Origin: Pyrenophora tritici-repentis | Taxonomy: Eukaryota > Ascomycota > Dothideomycetes > Pleosporales > Pleosporaceae | Reading direction: 5' to 3' | DNA length: 64,000 nucleotides | Assembly (NCBI RefSeq): GCF_003171515.1 | Contig: NC_089390.1 | Coordinates: forward strand, 3,720,001 to 3,784,000 | Shown: positions 22,210 through 34,669 of the stretch, one piece after another | Numbering within the stretch: the first letter of the stretch is position 1 | Layout of the letters: each line of letters starts with the position of its first letter | Program-made: the position numbers and the translations under genes | The notes under the pieces: model-generated | What the model saw: the letters and a program-made list of their open reading frames with translations, nothing else | The model's database searches: none | Told to the model about the DNA's origin: nothing

Positions 22210-25200
22210 GTAGAGAGGAGGGTCTTGCCTGGTTGTAGGCCTGCTGTTTTGGATACGGATTAACTAGGGTTACGGATGTCACAGTCGATGATATCGTAGC
22301 AATAGTCTTTGATTTATAGCGACATATTCTGGATGTGGTTTCATCAAGGCAAGGCTTAGGAATTTTTCAAGGTCGAAATAGGTAGATTCTGAGAAAGCTT
22401 CTTAAGTGGGCAGTACATGTGTGGCGTAGATGCTAAAGAGTATAGCGTCACTACGCAGGATAATAGCAAGAGTGTAGGATTGGCCATATCTTGTAATACG
22501 TTCTCCATTTAACTACTCCTGTTTTGTTGTTGATGCTTAGATCTAGTATGCAACTGCCCTAGATTGACCTGCGAGAACATGATGCTGCATTCGATGTTAT
22601 ACTTCTGAGTCCATGAATAGGCGTGTGTCTCCCTCTCGCTTATGTGCTAATGGAACCTGTACATCATTATTGTTTTTTTGTGGTGTTTGTACCAAGCATC
22701 ATTGAATTTCTAGGTCAGAATTTGTAGGCATATTCCAGATGAATCGGAGCAGAAGGCACTATCGTGGCTGCCAAGCTGTAGCGCCTCGCGCCTTCTCGTG
22801 CAGTGTTCAGCATTCTGATCCCACTTTATGTGCGAACAGATCAGATACTACATCATATCTCTACTACATGATCTTCACAACTTCAGGTAGCGTCTATGGT
22901 CCCTACGCAATTACACAACTCCTGGACCATACCAAGCCATGCACATGAGCACCTACCCGTCTTCTTCTAGCCTATGCTCTTGATGGGACCTTGTATTTCT
23001 AGACTCTAGCTTGCATACAGACCTACAGATACCCTCCACCATAATTATCCGGCATTCGCTTTTAGTGGCGAAGACACAAAGAACACCAATCTCCCTGTTC
23101 TTTTCAAAAGCATCCTCATCCAGCTAATCCTCGCACCTTCAGATCCACAAGGCGAACATCATTACACTCCCGCTAAAACCAACCCTTGCCTTCATCCATA
23201 GACCAAGTCAGTGCTCTTCCACGCATCGCTTCTAGCTCGAAAAGAAGCAGAAAAGCAAATCAAAAGGAGCGGGTTCCGTTCGTACTCGACCACGTAAAAT
23301 GAAGCATAGAGACTACAGGACTAGAACCGTCTTTTTTTGTCCTGTTTAAGCAAAATCGAGTAAGAACGAAGAACACCGAAAAATCGTACTAAAGGTACTA
23401 TTTGCTATTTGGGGATCGTGAGAGTGCCGCACGCTCAGTCCCAATAACTTTACTGCCGACGACAATGCAACACCGATCCACACACACACATACTTGCGCG
23501 TAGACAAAGTACCGTAGGTACAGACATGCACGCATTGCCGTCTGTCTTTCGTAGTCTCGCACAGACGTCGTTCCTCCTCGCCGCCGACTAAGCGCACATT
23601 CGCAATCTCCCAGCTCCTACCACGTACCCACCTCCCATACACACACAGACGGCGTTCAAGGCCAAAGCGCAAACAAACCAAAACTCCAGCATACACACCT
23701 CATCACCTTTCCCCATGGTCATCGACGATTGCCCCCGCGCCTCCTGTCCCTCTAGCAGCAACAGCAGTTAATGACAGCGCAGACCCTTTCCCTCTAGCAG
23801 CAGAAGTTAGCGGTACAGCTCAGACTGCCTTTCGTCCATGCCTCCCGCTTCCAGCCTCCCTTCTTTCTAGCAGCGCAGCTCAGACTCCCTCCCGCCCATG
23901 CCTCCCGCTTCCGGCCTCCCTTCTCTCTAGCAGAAGCAGAAGCAGAAGCAGCAGCGCAGCCCTGATCTCCCCTCTGGTTAGCAGCACAGCCCATAGCTCC
24001 CTTGTTAGTAGAATGCACAGCCACGGACCTGCCCTTCCCCGTCCCTCCACAAACCCTGTTCATGCACAAAACTTTTAGTCGGCAATGTACAGGGTTTTCA
24101 TGTACAGCGGCGGCGGCGACGTCACTGTTTCAATCCTACTTGCCTTGATTTCCATCGTATCGTATGTCATCATATATAGTACTCATCGTTAATCCAAGAC
24201 GCACTAGTTTATCCATCAAGACCGGGGTTGAAAACGTGCAGAGGACCAACTGTCTGACGTGGTGTTAGGATGGAAGTGACTTACTTGCTTCCTTCCTTGC
24301 CTTCGCTGATTCTAGAACTGCTTTTCGATCTGCGTTGCTTCCCTATCATGAAAGCTCATGGAAGAGGATGCAGCCGGAACGTTGCTTTTTCCCACATTTG
24401 GTTGGCCCGGTTCCGCGCAGAACCTCTCAGCCTGGAAAAACGGGGATTTAGGCGGAAACGGAAACAGAGTGACCCGAGGCCAATATCTCATCTATCGGCA
24501 ATGCCTTGTAATCAATAAGGCGCGCAAAACGCCAGCGTAGCAAACGAGACACGAAGACATGAATGTGCAATGATGCATTTGCATTGATGGTTAGATATTA
24601 TATACACACCTCAGAAGGAGAGGCGTCAACAACACCAAAACTACCTGCATGTCCACAGCTAAATCCGCCGCCACGCCTTTGGCGGACTAGTCCTAAGTCA
24701 ACAACAAGACGCGCGCGTGTACGCTCAGCCAGTATCAATCCAACAACTTTTTGCAAGCTATGCTGCCGACAAAGAGGAGATATCCAACAACAGAAGATAG
24801 CAACAGCGCTGAGCTAAACGGCGGAAAGAGGCAGCAAAAATGGAGAAAAAGAAGAAATAATGAAGAACGGAACCGATGAGACAGAAAAGAAAGGGTACTC
24901 ATGTTCGTATGTCGTCACCAGCCCCAAGCCAATATCCGGTGGTATCACCATCCCTTAGCTCCGAGGTCCAGAGAAAAGAAAAGAAAAGAAGAGGGAAAAG
25001 CATGCAGTGAAATGCAGCGCAGACATCGTATAGTATGCCACAGTGAAGGCACACTTCGGTCTAGGAGATTAGGCGAGAGGTAAGAAGATATAGATGAACA
25101 AGAAACAACAATACGCAGATACCCTTCTAGATGGCTGCGCCGTCCTACGCCGAGATGCTCATTTCACGTGTGTAACGTCGTGATACTTTTGTTGGTGGCG

Positions 25201-25214
25201 GTGGCCCAATGTGC
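22210..25214. other. Gene-poor 3-kb region
   Basis: Between the 3' ends of the SAP-like gene and STE12, which converge. Only short frames are present. The stretch 23700-24000 is pyrimidine-rich with CTAGCAGCAG-type repeats (see the tandem repeat). The last part is probably STE12 3' UTR. Confidence 0.4.
23781..23940. repeat. 60-bp tandem repeat, two full copies plus a partial
   Basis: Copies at 23821-23880 and 23881-23940 keep an exact 60-bp period and share the core CATGCCTCCCGCTTCC and CCTCCCTTCT. Differences over the first 53 bases are nearly all C/T or A/G. A shorter related piece occupies 23781-23820 (CAGACC...CTCTAGCAGCAG). The minus strand is open through it, encoding a 20-residue repeat, but no ortholog-like features support a gene. 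Confidence 0.75.
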
Positions 25215-27549
25215 TCAGTAGTGGCTACCGGCCATCAAGCTGTGCTGGGGTGGCGCCATAGTCATACCGAGTCCAGGCCCTGGGATGTCATTGATGGAGT
25301 GCGACAAGCCAGAGAGGTACTCGTTGCCAGATTCAGGCGAGAGGTCCTCATCGAGCGAGTGGATGTGATCCTCCTCGCCCTCAAGATCGTCCTCTTGGTA
25401 GTCGCTGAGCGGCTCGCCGTCGGCACGGGGTTCGTGTGTGCGACGATGTCTAATGAATTAATTAGTAAAGTGCTTGTGATTGGATGCTAAATGAGGTGAC
25501 ATACTGGGCAAGGTTGTCTGAGCGGGAGAAGGCCTTGTTACACAGCGGGCAAACGTATGGACGTTCTTGGGTGTGGGTACGCACGTGTCTAAGCGCCATG
25601 GTCAGCGTCTATGCGAGACAACAAAAATAGGGCATGATTTGTGAAACAGAAACAGAGAAATGGGGAAATTGCGAGCGCTTACCTCTTGAGGTGTTCTAAT
25701 CTCTTGAACAGACGACCACATGTGGGAATAGGGCAAGAGTGTGACTTCTGGGGATAGGGGCCAATCTCCATCATGGTAGCACTGCGGGCGCGTCGGAAGA
25801 CGGGTCCACCAGCACCAGCGGTGCGCGCAACAGCGCTGTGTTGGAGAGGACTCTCAAACAGCTCACCGTTGACGAGAGTATTGAGGTCATCGTGATGCAG
25901 CGAGGCCGGTTGTGGCTCTGGGCTCTCCTCCACAGTGTTGAGTGGGGTGCCTTGGCGCGACATGTCCATGATGGGCTTCGACTCTGGCATTTGATGACCG
26001 TAGTTGGCCCCGTTGGTGCTGTTGGGAGAGTTGTGGTTCGACTCGTCGACCTCGGCAAGAGGAACAACAGAGCTTGACATTGACCGCCTCAGGTCACTTG
26101 GGCGGTGAACCTGATGAGCACCGGCACCCGAAGCAGTGACGGCAGCAGCGATACCCGCAGAGAGAGAAGAGCGCCTCCTTCGCTGCTTGTAGGTGGGCGA
26201 ACCCTCAATGACAGAGTAAACGTTGCCGGGAGCAAATGGCCGTGAGACACCAGGGTAACCGGGCCCCATGAGGTTTGACGGTGGCATGTTCATCAAGGGG
26301 TTGAATGTGTTGGGAACTGGAAGGTCGGGAATGGCACTGTAGAGACCAGTGTCCTCGTTCGCAATGTACGCCGGCTCAGCACCGAGACCAATCTGGTGTT
26401 GAGGAGGGGTCAATGGCTCGAAAGACATGCCGCGCGTGCTGTAGTCCTCGTAGTGAGACGAGACGAAGGAAGGCGCAGGCGAGTACTCCATGTAAGCGGG
26501 CATGGAGCTGTGTCGCTGGTGGACCTGCGACAGTGGGATGCCGTTGCGGTCGTACTGGAAGGATTGGCTCATCTCGCGTTGTTCGCGGCTCTTCACGACC
26601 GTGTTCTGCATGGAAGGCGGCATGGACATTTGCTGGTGGTATTGAGCCATTGGGTCCTCGTGGTGCATTTGCTGTTGCATCTGGGGCATCTGCTGCTGCA
26701 CGGGAACCATGTTTGGTGGGGGCATAGAGTCCATTCCGCGCATGTCGGGAGATGTGCTCTGATATGAAGGCTGGACGTTGTTGTTGAAGGACGAAGAGTT
26801 TGTTTGTTGCGCCTTGGTAAGCTGTTCGAAGAGCGATTGTGATGAATCGAATTCGAAGGAAAGAGCGGGCTCGCTAACAGCCATGGTAGTGGCCTCCTGG
26901 CCCATCTTTTCGCGCTTGAGGTCACGCTCGAGGGCATCGAGAAAGAGCCTGTCGTGGGGTACGCTGTACCAGTAGAAGACCTTTTGCTTCTTTTGTGTGC
27001 GGATGCAGTTGTTCTTGTAGAGAAAGTCGAGGAAAGCGCTCTTGGGCTCCTCCAATGAGGCGTCTGTGCCTGACTTGAGGTTGCGGAGATCTGAGAAGAT
27101 GCCCTCCTCGAACTTCTTGGAGTTCTTGACTGGGCGGCCAAAGGCCTGGAATCTGAACGATAGGCATCGTACAATGTCGGTACCGGAGATGTGGAAAAGG
27201 TTGTTCCTGGGGGGATGGTTAGAGGGTGGCGGGTGTGCAAAGAGGAAATGCAAACATACCATAGAACGCATGAGACGTATTCGCCTGTGGGGAGCAGAAA
27301 TCTGCGAATGTACTGGTCTGGTTGCCAGTCGACTGGTGCGGAAATGAGAAAGTACTTGACTGGGAGCGGGTCAGCAGGGCGTCAGCAGGCGGCGTGGGTG
27401 AAGCACATACGGTTGTCGACTTGTTGCAGAGCAACGACGCTGTCGGGCGGTAGGCTCTGCTGAGCGTCTTGATCTAGTAAGAACGTCTCGGGCGCGACAG
27501 ATCGTGCCTGAGGCGGCGGCATCTGAGCATGATGGGCGGATGGGTACAT
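25215..27549 (-). CDS. STE12: STE12-family transcription factor
   Basis: Five exons: 27549-27411, 27359-27260, 27206-25683, 25588-25505, 25449-25215; 693 residues. All donors are GTATGT or GTAAGC and all acceptors end in AG. The STE homeodomain-like region (about 46-155) is rebuilt across exons 1-3: [19 protein letters not shown], then [19 protein letters not shown] and [19 protein letters not shown]. The middle is Gln/Pro/Met-rich. Two C-terminal C2H2 fingers follow the filamentous-fungal plan: C571-C576-H589-H593 and C601-C604-H617-H621, with [20 protein letters not shown]. Acidic residues and [13 protein letters not shown] end the protein. Ste12 acts in the nucleus downstream of the Fus3/Kss1-type MAP kinase in mating, invasive growth and, in plant pathogens, penetration. 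A GTG-started frame runs 5 codons upstream; 27549 is the first ATG. Confidence 0.96.
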
Positions 27550-30500
27550 GGTGGGCTGCAACACGATGGTCTATATAGGTGTTTGAAAGCTGCAACGTGT
27601 GACGCGGTGGCCCGGAGACGGGAAGGTGCTGTCAACTGGGAATGGCTCGACGAGGACCTGCCAGGTTCGAAAACGAAGGAGTGTCAGGCTATGTTTAAAA
27701 GGAGTAGATAATAAAACGTGAACGTGAGGCCGATAATAAGAAGTTGAGGAACCTGCCTCAGATAGCAGTCTCAAGATCAACCAAGAAGGTACAGCTCTGG
27801 GAGGGGGATACGAAACGCAAATCCGAGGGGGCAGCGGCAGCTTTAGGTGTCGGAGGGCGTGTGAAACAGGAGGCTAGTGGTCTCACATTGATCTATTTCC
27901 GCACGCCAGTCAGCGGCCTGGCCAGTGCAGGGCTGGCGGCCAATTAGGGCGCCGAGGGACCAGCGGCGGGCCAGTTGGCGGCAGGGGTGTGGGCGACTCG
28001 TGGGACGGCCGTGCATGCAATGGTGATGGCGTTGAAGGGTTGGCTAAGGTGCTGGGCTGGCCGCGAGTGTGTTGGGGGGGTTGCGCGACGCAGCGCTGGT
28101 GGTGAGGGTGGAGCCCGGCGGTTTTCTCCCCCCGGGAGCATGCTTGTGAGGTCGTGGGCTGGTGGGCTCACTGGGCTGGCTCGACGGCATTATGCGCTGC
28201 GCGCCTCTGGAAGGTGGAGAGGCGTACCTGGGTCGCCCTTTCCTTGCCCGCCTTGGTCATCGGCCGCTCCTGCCTGCGCTCTCCGGGCTGCGCTCGCACC
28301 TGCCGCCTCGCCTCTCTCCTCGCAGCGCAGCAAGTGCAAGCACGCACTTGGCCACTGCCCTGCCCTCCTCCCTGCCTGCCCGTTCCCTGCTACCACTACT
28401 TACCTCTCGCCTCGGCGCATTCGTCGTTTTGGGCCTAGACCGCCCCTCGCTCTCGCAAACCTTGACCAGCCACAGCCCTCACCTCGCTTGCAGCCCACCA
28501 CGAGGCCGGCCCCCGGAGACACAGACGCCCAGTTTGCCCACCTCGTCGAGTAGTGATCATCGCGGTCCGCATGCACACTACCGGTACTGTAACTACCTGC
28601 CTACCTGTGCCTGTAAAACAATGTCGTCGGCCACATGTCAACCACGCTTGAGTAGCCTCGCTCATCTTACAGAGTTCCTTCTAGTTCTAGGTACCATGTA
28701 GTTGTAGTAGTAGTAGAAATTACACACCTTTGCCCTGCGCTACTCGCGTAGTGACAGTACAACCAACTTGCTTGCCCTGCTGCCCGCTACAGTAGTAGAC
28801 GACACCAGAGCCATGCCCTGCAGTAGTCCCCCCTTCAGAAGCCCTGAATAGCAACTCCGGAAGCAACATGTGCTCTCCCAGTAACTCGCCCGCGCCTGTC
28901 TCAACGGCCCTCCTGCCTTGTGCTGCAAAGCTTCCACGCTTCACCTGCTACTCGCCGTCGCCGGCTCCGCTGTCAATTGGACCCGTGGACCCCGAAATCC
29001 TACTATGCTGCTGCTGCTGTCAACCACATCAAGCCCATCCCTCCTTCCCTATTCTCTACCATGCCGGCTCCCGCCAAGCCGCAACTGTGTGTCGACGATC
29101 CATGACCGTCTAGCGCTGCTGATGCAAGAACATCATACACGGAACGCGACACCTTCCTGCAAATCACGCCTGTGCGTCTCGGAAACAAAGTCCTCCATGA
29201 CCGTTATCCAGCCTCGTCACTCAAGTCATCGACGTGTGGCTGATCGATTGATGAGATGCGTCTAGATGCAGGAACCAGCTCGAGAGCACTGGGATATCGT
29301 TTGATCTTCCTCTGAAACACGCCTAATAGCTAGGCCGCTGGCTCCCGCAGCCAGCCATCGGCTTTGCATCTGGCGAACGTCCGCCCTGGCCTACTGTCCT
29401 TGTCCAATCTCTCGCCTACTGTCCGTCGCTGCTGCCCACACCGCCACTCTCTTTTGTGCTTATCGACCACACGATAGGAGCCCGTCCAATACCCTGAACC
29501 TTCATCTTGACCCTTCGGCGTGACGCTCCGCCTGCAAGCCAGTCAAGTGTGGACGCTGTTTCAGGATTTACTTTTGGCTAGCTGTTATCCACCACCCGCC
29601 ACTGCCCATTGGCCACCGCCCGAATCAACATCCCCGCCGCCCTTGCCATTCGTGTGCAAGCGCCACCCATCGTTACTTGAACATTCATGCATTAACACAC
29701 CTGATGTCACAGGCAGCCTGATCCCACCCACAAGCACAACGCTGGCAGTGTATAGTGGGGAAGCCAGCTGATGATTTCGCGCCCACTACCACGAACATGC
29801 CGGCTGCCTTAGCTCCACGGCCTCCGTCTTGTTTCTCTGCACGAGTCACCAGTCGGGACGAGTCAAGGCCAGCAGTCACGGCTTCTGCCACTCCTTCAGT
29901 CGCCTCATATCCGGCCTCCGCAAGCTCATATTGTAGCCCGACTCTTATTACACGTGAACAAGCAAACATCCGCCCCGTTTCTGCAAACGCTTGCACCTGA
30001 CCGTGGGACCTGCAGTACCGTTGCCGAAAACAAATTTCCGCCCATTCAGGCTGCACTAGCACTTATGATACACTCGACGGGGTAAACAGCACTTTCGGCT
30101 GGTGCGAGCTCGTACCTGCGTTAGTCTATATGGACTCGCATTTCTGAAACTTATGGCCCTCTGGCCGAATGCCGAAACGGGACACGAGATGCCGCTCAAA
30201 AGTGGAACGGATCTCGCTTGTCCAACACCTTTTGGCACAATGCAATAGAGGCGTGCATGCTCTGTCCGTGCCCATCCATATTTCTTCTGTGATATAGCTG
30301 AAATCTGCTTAGCAACACGTGCTGCAAACATTGAGCCGAAATATCGAAATCCCGTTAGGGCCAAATACCATGTCATGGTTCGCTGCCGCAGACAAACGTT
30401 CTACACTAGGAAAGGGGATGGATGCATGGTGAGCCAGCTTTCCCGTTGGCGACATGTTCGCCGTATACGGTACGCTCGTGTTGGGCGACTGCGTCACAGA

Positions 30501-32729
30501 CCGAACTTCACCCAAGCCTCCTGGCAACTTTAGCCGTTGCGGTATACCCCTACCCCTTTGCTTTGTAAGACCTGCTACTGTTTGTGAAATTCGCGCTCTC
30601 TAGAACTTAAATCCTCACGTATCGAAGATAAACCTTCCGCATTTTGTCCTACTCGCGCCATCAATGACTTGTGGCAAGCGTGACGACCTCTCGTCTATGC
30701 AGATAGCTACGCAAGCTGAACACCCGGCCCAGGGTCCTTTCCGTCTTTGGGCTGATGATCTGCTTTCCGTGTGTCACAGATCGAGCTCTCCAAGTATCAG
30801 AATGTCGGCAGTTTCATGTCCATTTGTCACTTGCAGAAGGGTCCATGATCCCGTTGGCAGTGCAACGTAGGCACTGCACGGCAACAACGGACCATCCGAC
30901 TGTACTGCGGGTAGTTCTCGCTCGGCCAAGCCTGCGTGGATCCGAAGATCAGTAACAGTTTGGAGATCGTGACGCTAGACAGTTCATAATCTGTAGCCTT
31001 GGAGCATGTCGTCGAAGCGTGCACACCCGCGTCTTGCGCTTGCATTAACTTCTTCTGGAAGCCTTCCACGTACCAGAATTGTTGTTCATCTTCATTGCGC
31101 CATCACATCTGGTGAGATTATCGCGTCGGCGAATAAAGTTTCTTAGTCGAGAGTCTGGTCCACTAACGAAGCGAAGCCATTGATGCACAACACATGACAC
31201 ATGGCAGAGAGCCAAACTCTATTCGACGAGAGCTGCATTGCACTGCTCGAAGTGGCGGCCCGTGCCAGGAAGGTGCAGTATGGTATGCGTTTCCAACAGG
31301 GACTGCTAAGTAGACCCCGCAAGTCATCCGAATTAGGAATCCTTGTTCCTCTGGGTACCAGAGACTAGCAATACGCAAGTTTCTGGCTTTAGAGGTTGTA
31401 CTTCGCTCTGGCCAAAGACTTAGATCCGCGGAGATTTGATCAAGGTTTTCTACACCGCTTGGATCGATAGTCGTAGCTTCCCAATATGGCGTTTCCAGCT
31501 TTGCAGCCATCGCTATTCAGCCTCATGTACACGCTTCAAGTGGGGGTCCTAATCGTTCCATGGAATTCCCCGGTCGGCGGTCAGTAGATCTGATTCAGCC
31601 TGTGGCTGTCTTGACATATCGGTCGTGCGTGATAGTTTGAACGTTAAAGGAAAGTGTTGGGGATGAATAGACTGTGTAGGGTGTGTAGGCTGAAGCCACA
31701 TCTCGTCTCGAGGACGGGGCCAAAGCAACTGACTACTTACAGTTCTCCCGTAGGTGGAGCACAACGGTACGTATGAGAATGTAATGCGGAGGTCGCAGAG
31801 GGTCCCAGCAACCCTGCTGAGACGGCGATCTCGGAGAAACGGTGCAACAGGTGAAGCCGGATCGACCAGGAAAGAACTGCATGATATTACCATGGAAGTG
31901 TATGATATGCCTCCGGAGAAATGCATTTCGCCTCTGGACATGTGCGATACAGTTCAATCCATGATAGTAGTTAGTGGCAAGCTCGTAAGTGCAGGTCACT
32001 GATCCCTAAGCAGAGGCTTGGCCTGGCCGCTACCAATTCATGCAGGACATCTGAGGCTCAATATGCTTCTACCGTTGATCCCTTTAGGGTGCTGTGCTTG
32101 GTCCGGGGTTCCTTTACGGATTCGGATTTACGGACTCATTAGCATGACACGAGTGACCCATTACCATCGGACCCTTCCTCGGTAGTGCCTGACCCCATTT
32201 TCGAAATCTTGGCGGCATTCTCGTACGCGTGTCATACCGGTCAGGGTGGAAATTTAAAAGACCCTGTTGTCCGCAGTCTCGCCGGAGCTGTTCACTGCAT
32301 CGCAGTTACGTACATGGACCGACCACGGATCGGTAGGGCTCGAGGTGGCAACCTACGGTACAGGGTCTAGATGCGTTAGCTGCGTGCGAGATTGTGAAAT
32401 GTCGGGGTAAGTAGAGTAAGTTTACGCTCCGCTGCACTTTGTTGAGATCGATGACGTCTAGATTCATCATCGTCCCGCTCCGCAAATGACATCGCCAAAG
32501 TCGTCGTAAATGTAAAGAGTATGGCAGTGTGCCTTGGGAAGACAGCAGCAAAGCTCCTCATTTGGGCGATACGTCAATTGCTACGGAAAGTTGCGAGTAT
32601 GTGAGTGGTGAGGGTGGTGAGGACGCCTCCTGCGTTTGTCGCTAGTTCCTTGGCAAATTTCATACAGCAGCTGCGAGCGTCAAGTTGGACCTCTCAAAGC
32701 AACTGCACACACGCGAACGCTCCGCATCG
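27550..32729. other. Gene-poor 5.2-kb region upstream of STE12
   Basis: Lies between the divergent STE12 and cardiolipin synthase starts. Open frames up to 192 codons occur in the GC-rich part (27.9-28.7 kb), but overlapping frames on both strands, Arg/Pro/Ala-rich composition and absence of domains argue against coding. A frame with ATG at 31510 (minus, 115 codons) is the least unlikely candidate. The part next to STE12 probably holds a long leader and promoter, as morphogenetic regulators often have. Confidence 0.45.
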
Positions 32730-34239
32730 ATGATTTCTCTGCTCGCGGCGAGGGTCAGTATACCTCCAACAACGGTTACAGCTCTTTCTGGCACATCAAT
32801 CGGCCTGCGAAGTCTTTCGCGGCTCGCGCAGAATCGGCAAGCTCTGGTTCCGGCGTCCTCACGTGCCTTCTACACCTGGATTCGCGATGACGTCGTCAGA
32901 ATAACCAGGCTCCCTATAGTCACGAGAATACAAAGGCCATGTAGCATACGGCCCACTAGTTTGTTCAGCACGTCGACTACTCGAAGACTCAAGCTTGAAA
33001 ATGAAGTAAACAGTTCTCGCAGTAATGCAGAGGTAGGTAACGCACTTTTCTCCAATCCATATCTCTGCACCAAGCCCTACAATTGATCCTAGTCTCTGTG
33101 TTACACCAAGGTATATTCTCCGTAGAGCATCGAGATTTTTTTTCTAGGGACCATGTCCATTCTATCTCATAGTAAACACATAGTTTGCGTGGTAACAGTA
33201 GGCCAGCAGGCCACTGAACCATCACTGCTCGGTCTCACAGGATACTATTCTTGTAGGCTTTCTGTTCCGATGGAATCTTCATATATTTGCTCTACTTCAT
33301 GTTTATCCCAAGAGAAATTCAACGACACTAACTATACACCGACAGCACTCGAATACATCAACATCCGCCAAACTCACCACAACGTTGAAATCGACACTCA
33401 AGCTTGACAAGCCTCGTCATGAACAGATTTACAACCTTCCAAACATCCTCACCTTCTCTCGACTCATAGCCACTCCTGTAGTCGGCTACCTAATCGTCCA
33501 CAATCAACACTTCTATGCCTTCTCTCTCTTCGCCTATGCCGCCTTCTCCGACCTGCTTGACGGCTGGATCGCCCGCCGCTGGAACTTACAGACCGTCATC
33601 GGTAGCGTAGTCGATCCTATGGCCGACAAGCTTCTAATGACGACATTGGTGACATGCTTGGCTGTCAATGGGAGTCTACCTATGCCGCTGGCTGCGCTTA
33701 TTCTAGGTAGAGATGTGAGTCTGGCCATGAGTGCCTTTTACTATCGCTATGCTAGTCTACCGGCGCCTAAAACGATGGCGAGGTATTGGGACTTTAGTCT
33801 GCCAAGTGCAGAGGTGCATCCCACGACCATATCAAAGTTCAACACCTTCCTACAATTGAGTTTGCTTGGTACACTTCTCTGTACCAACTTGCTGCATGAT
33901 CCTTCGGCTACGACTTCCGCTGCAGGTGGTCTACTCATGTCCATTCAGGATTTTCTAGGAGGTGAACAGGGTGTCAAGACGATGATTCAGGGCATCTCCG
34001 GTATTGTGGCTAGTACGACCATCTACAGTGGTCTTGAGTACACTTGGTCGAGAAAGGCAGTCGTTATTCTGGGCGGAAACGAAGCACTGAAGAAGAAACA
34101 GAGCTTCCGTGGGAGGATGATCATGGCAAGTGGCTTCGGTTCTTTCATTGCACTGGCAGTATATCTTTGGTACAACGGCGAGGCCGAGAGAAACATTAAA
34201 GAAGAGGCCAACAAAAAACTGGGTACTAAAAGTGTTTGA
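32730..34239 (+). CDS. CRD1: Cardiolipin synthase (CDP-alcohol phosphatidyltransferase)
   Basis: Exon 1 is 32730-33032 (GTAGGT donor), exon 2 33346-34239; the acceptor follows CACTAACTATACACCGACAG, an excellent branch site plus CAG, and keeps phase 0. Product 398 residues. Residues 1-100 are rich in Arg/Ser/Thr with no acid stretches, a mitochondrial presequence. The family catalytic motif D-x2-DG-x2-AR-x8-G-x3-D-x3-D is exact: SDLLDGWIARRWNLQTV, then IGSVVDPMADK. Several hydrophobic segments follow. The enzyme joins CDP-diacylglycerol and phosphatidylglycerol to make cardiolipin at the inner mitochondrial membrane. The 313-bp intron is long for this window and could hide a small exon. A frame start often taken at 33385 is TTG, not ATG. 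Confidence 0.88.
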
Positions 34240-34669
34240 GAGTTTATGTGTATAGTAGAGCATTTCGGTCTGGCTTTTCAAGATCGGAATAAGAAAAATG
34301 AAGTCGTGAAACTTACTGCCTACATTCTTCTGACGACTGGAATACAAAACCCACGTGCATCCCTTTTGCGCCGCTCTTTGTTCCGCAAACATCAACATAA
34401 TCTCACTGCTCTCTAAACCCAGAATAATCCAAACGCGGCCATCCTTCAAAGCCACAACCCCCCATTAGCATGATCAACTTCTTTGTTCATAATAATAACC
34501 CTGCAACATGGCCCCCACGACTTTTCAAATCCTCGTCGCAAACATACTGCCCTGTCTAAGCACGCGAGATATCGACCCTGTTTCGCCTCCATGATCGAGA
34601 TCAAGGACGAGGAAAATCATCAGTGCTACGCAGTATCAACAAAATATTTGTTTGATAGAACGACGCATT
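34240..34669. other. Intergenic region
   Basis: 0.43 kb between two plus-strand genes; no gene seen. Confidence 0.4.

Noticed and set aside
23794..24063. Minus-strand frame encoding a 20-residue repeat
   Set aside because: The repeat follows from the 60-bp DNA repeat; no conserved features.
27975..28701. Overlapping plus-strand frames of 192 and 179 codons
   Set aside because: Two overlapping frames and antisense frames of similar size in a GC-rich stretch with Arg/Pro/Ala composition indicate chance openness.
31163..31510. 115-codon minus-strand frame with a true ATG
   Set aside because: Composition is plausible but no domain, no splice partners and no neighbouring support; too weak to list as a gene.
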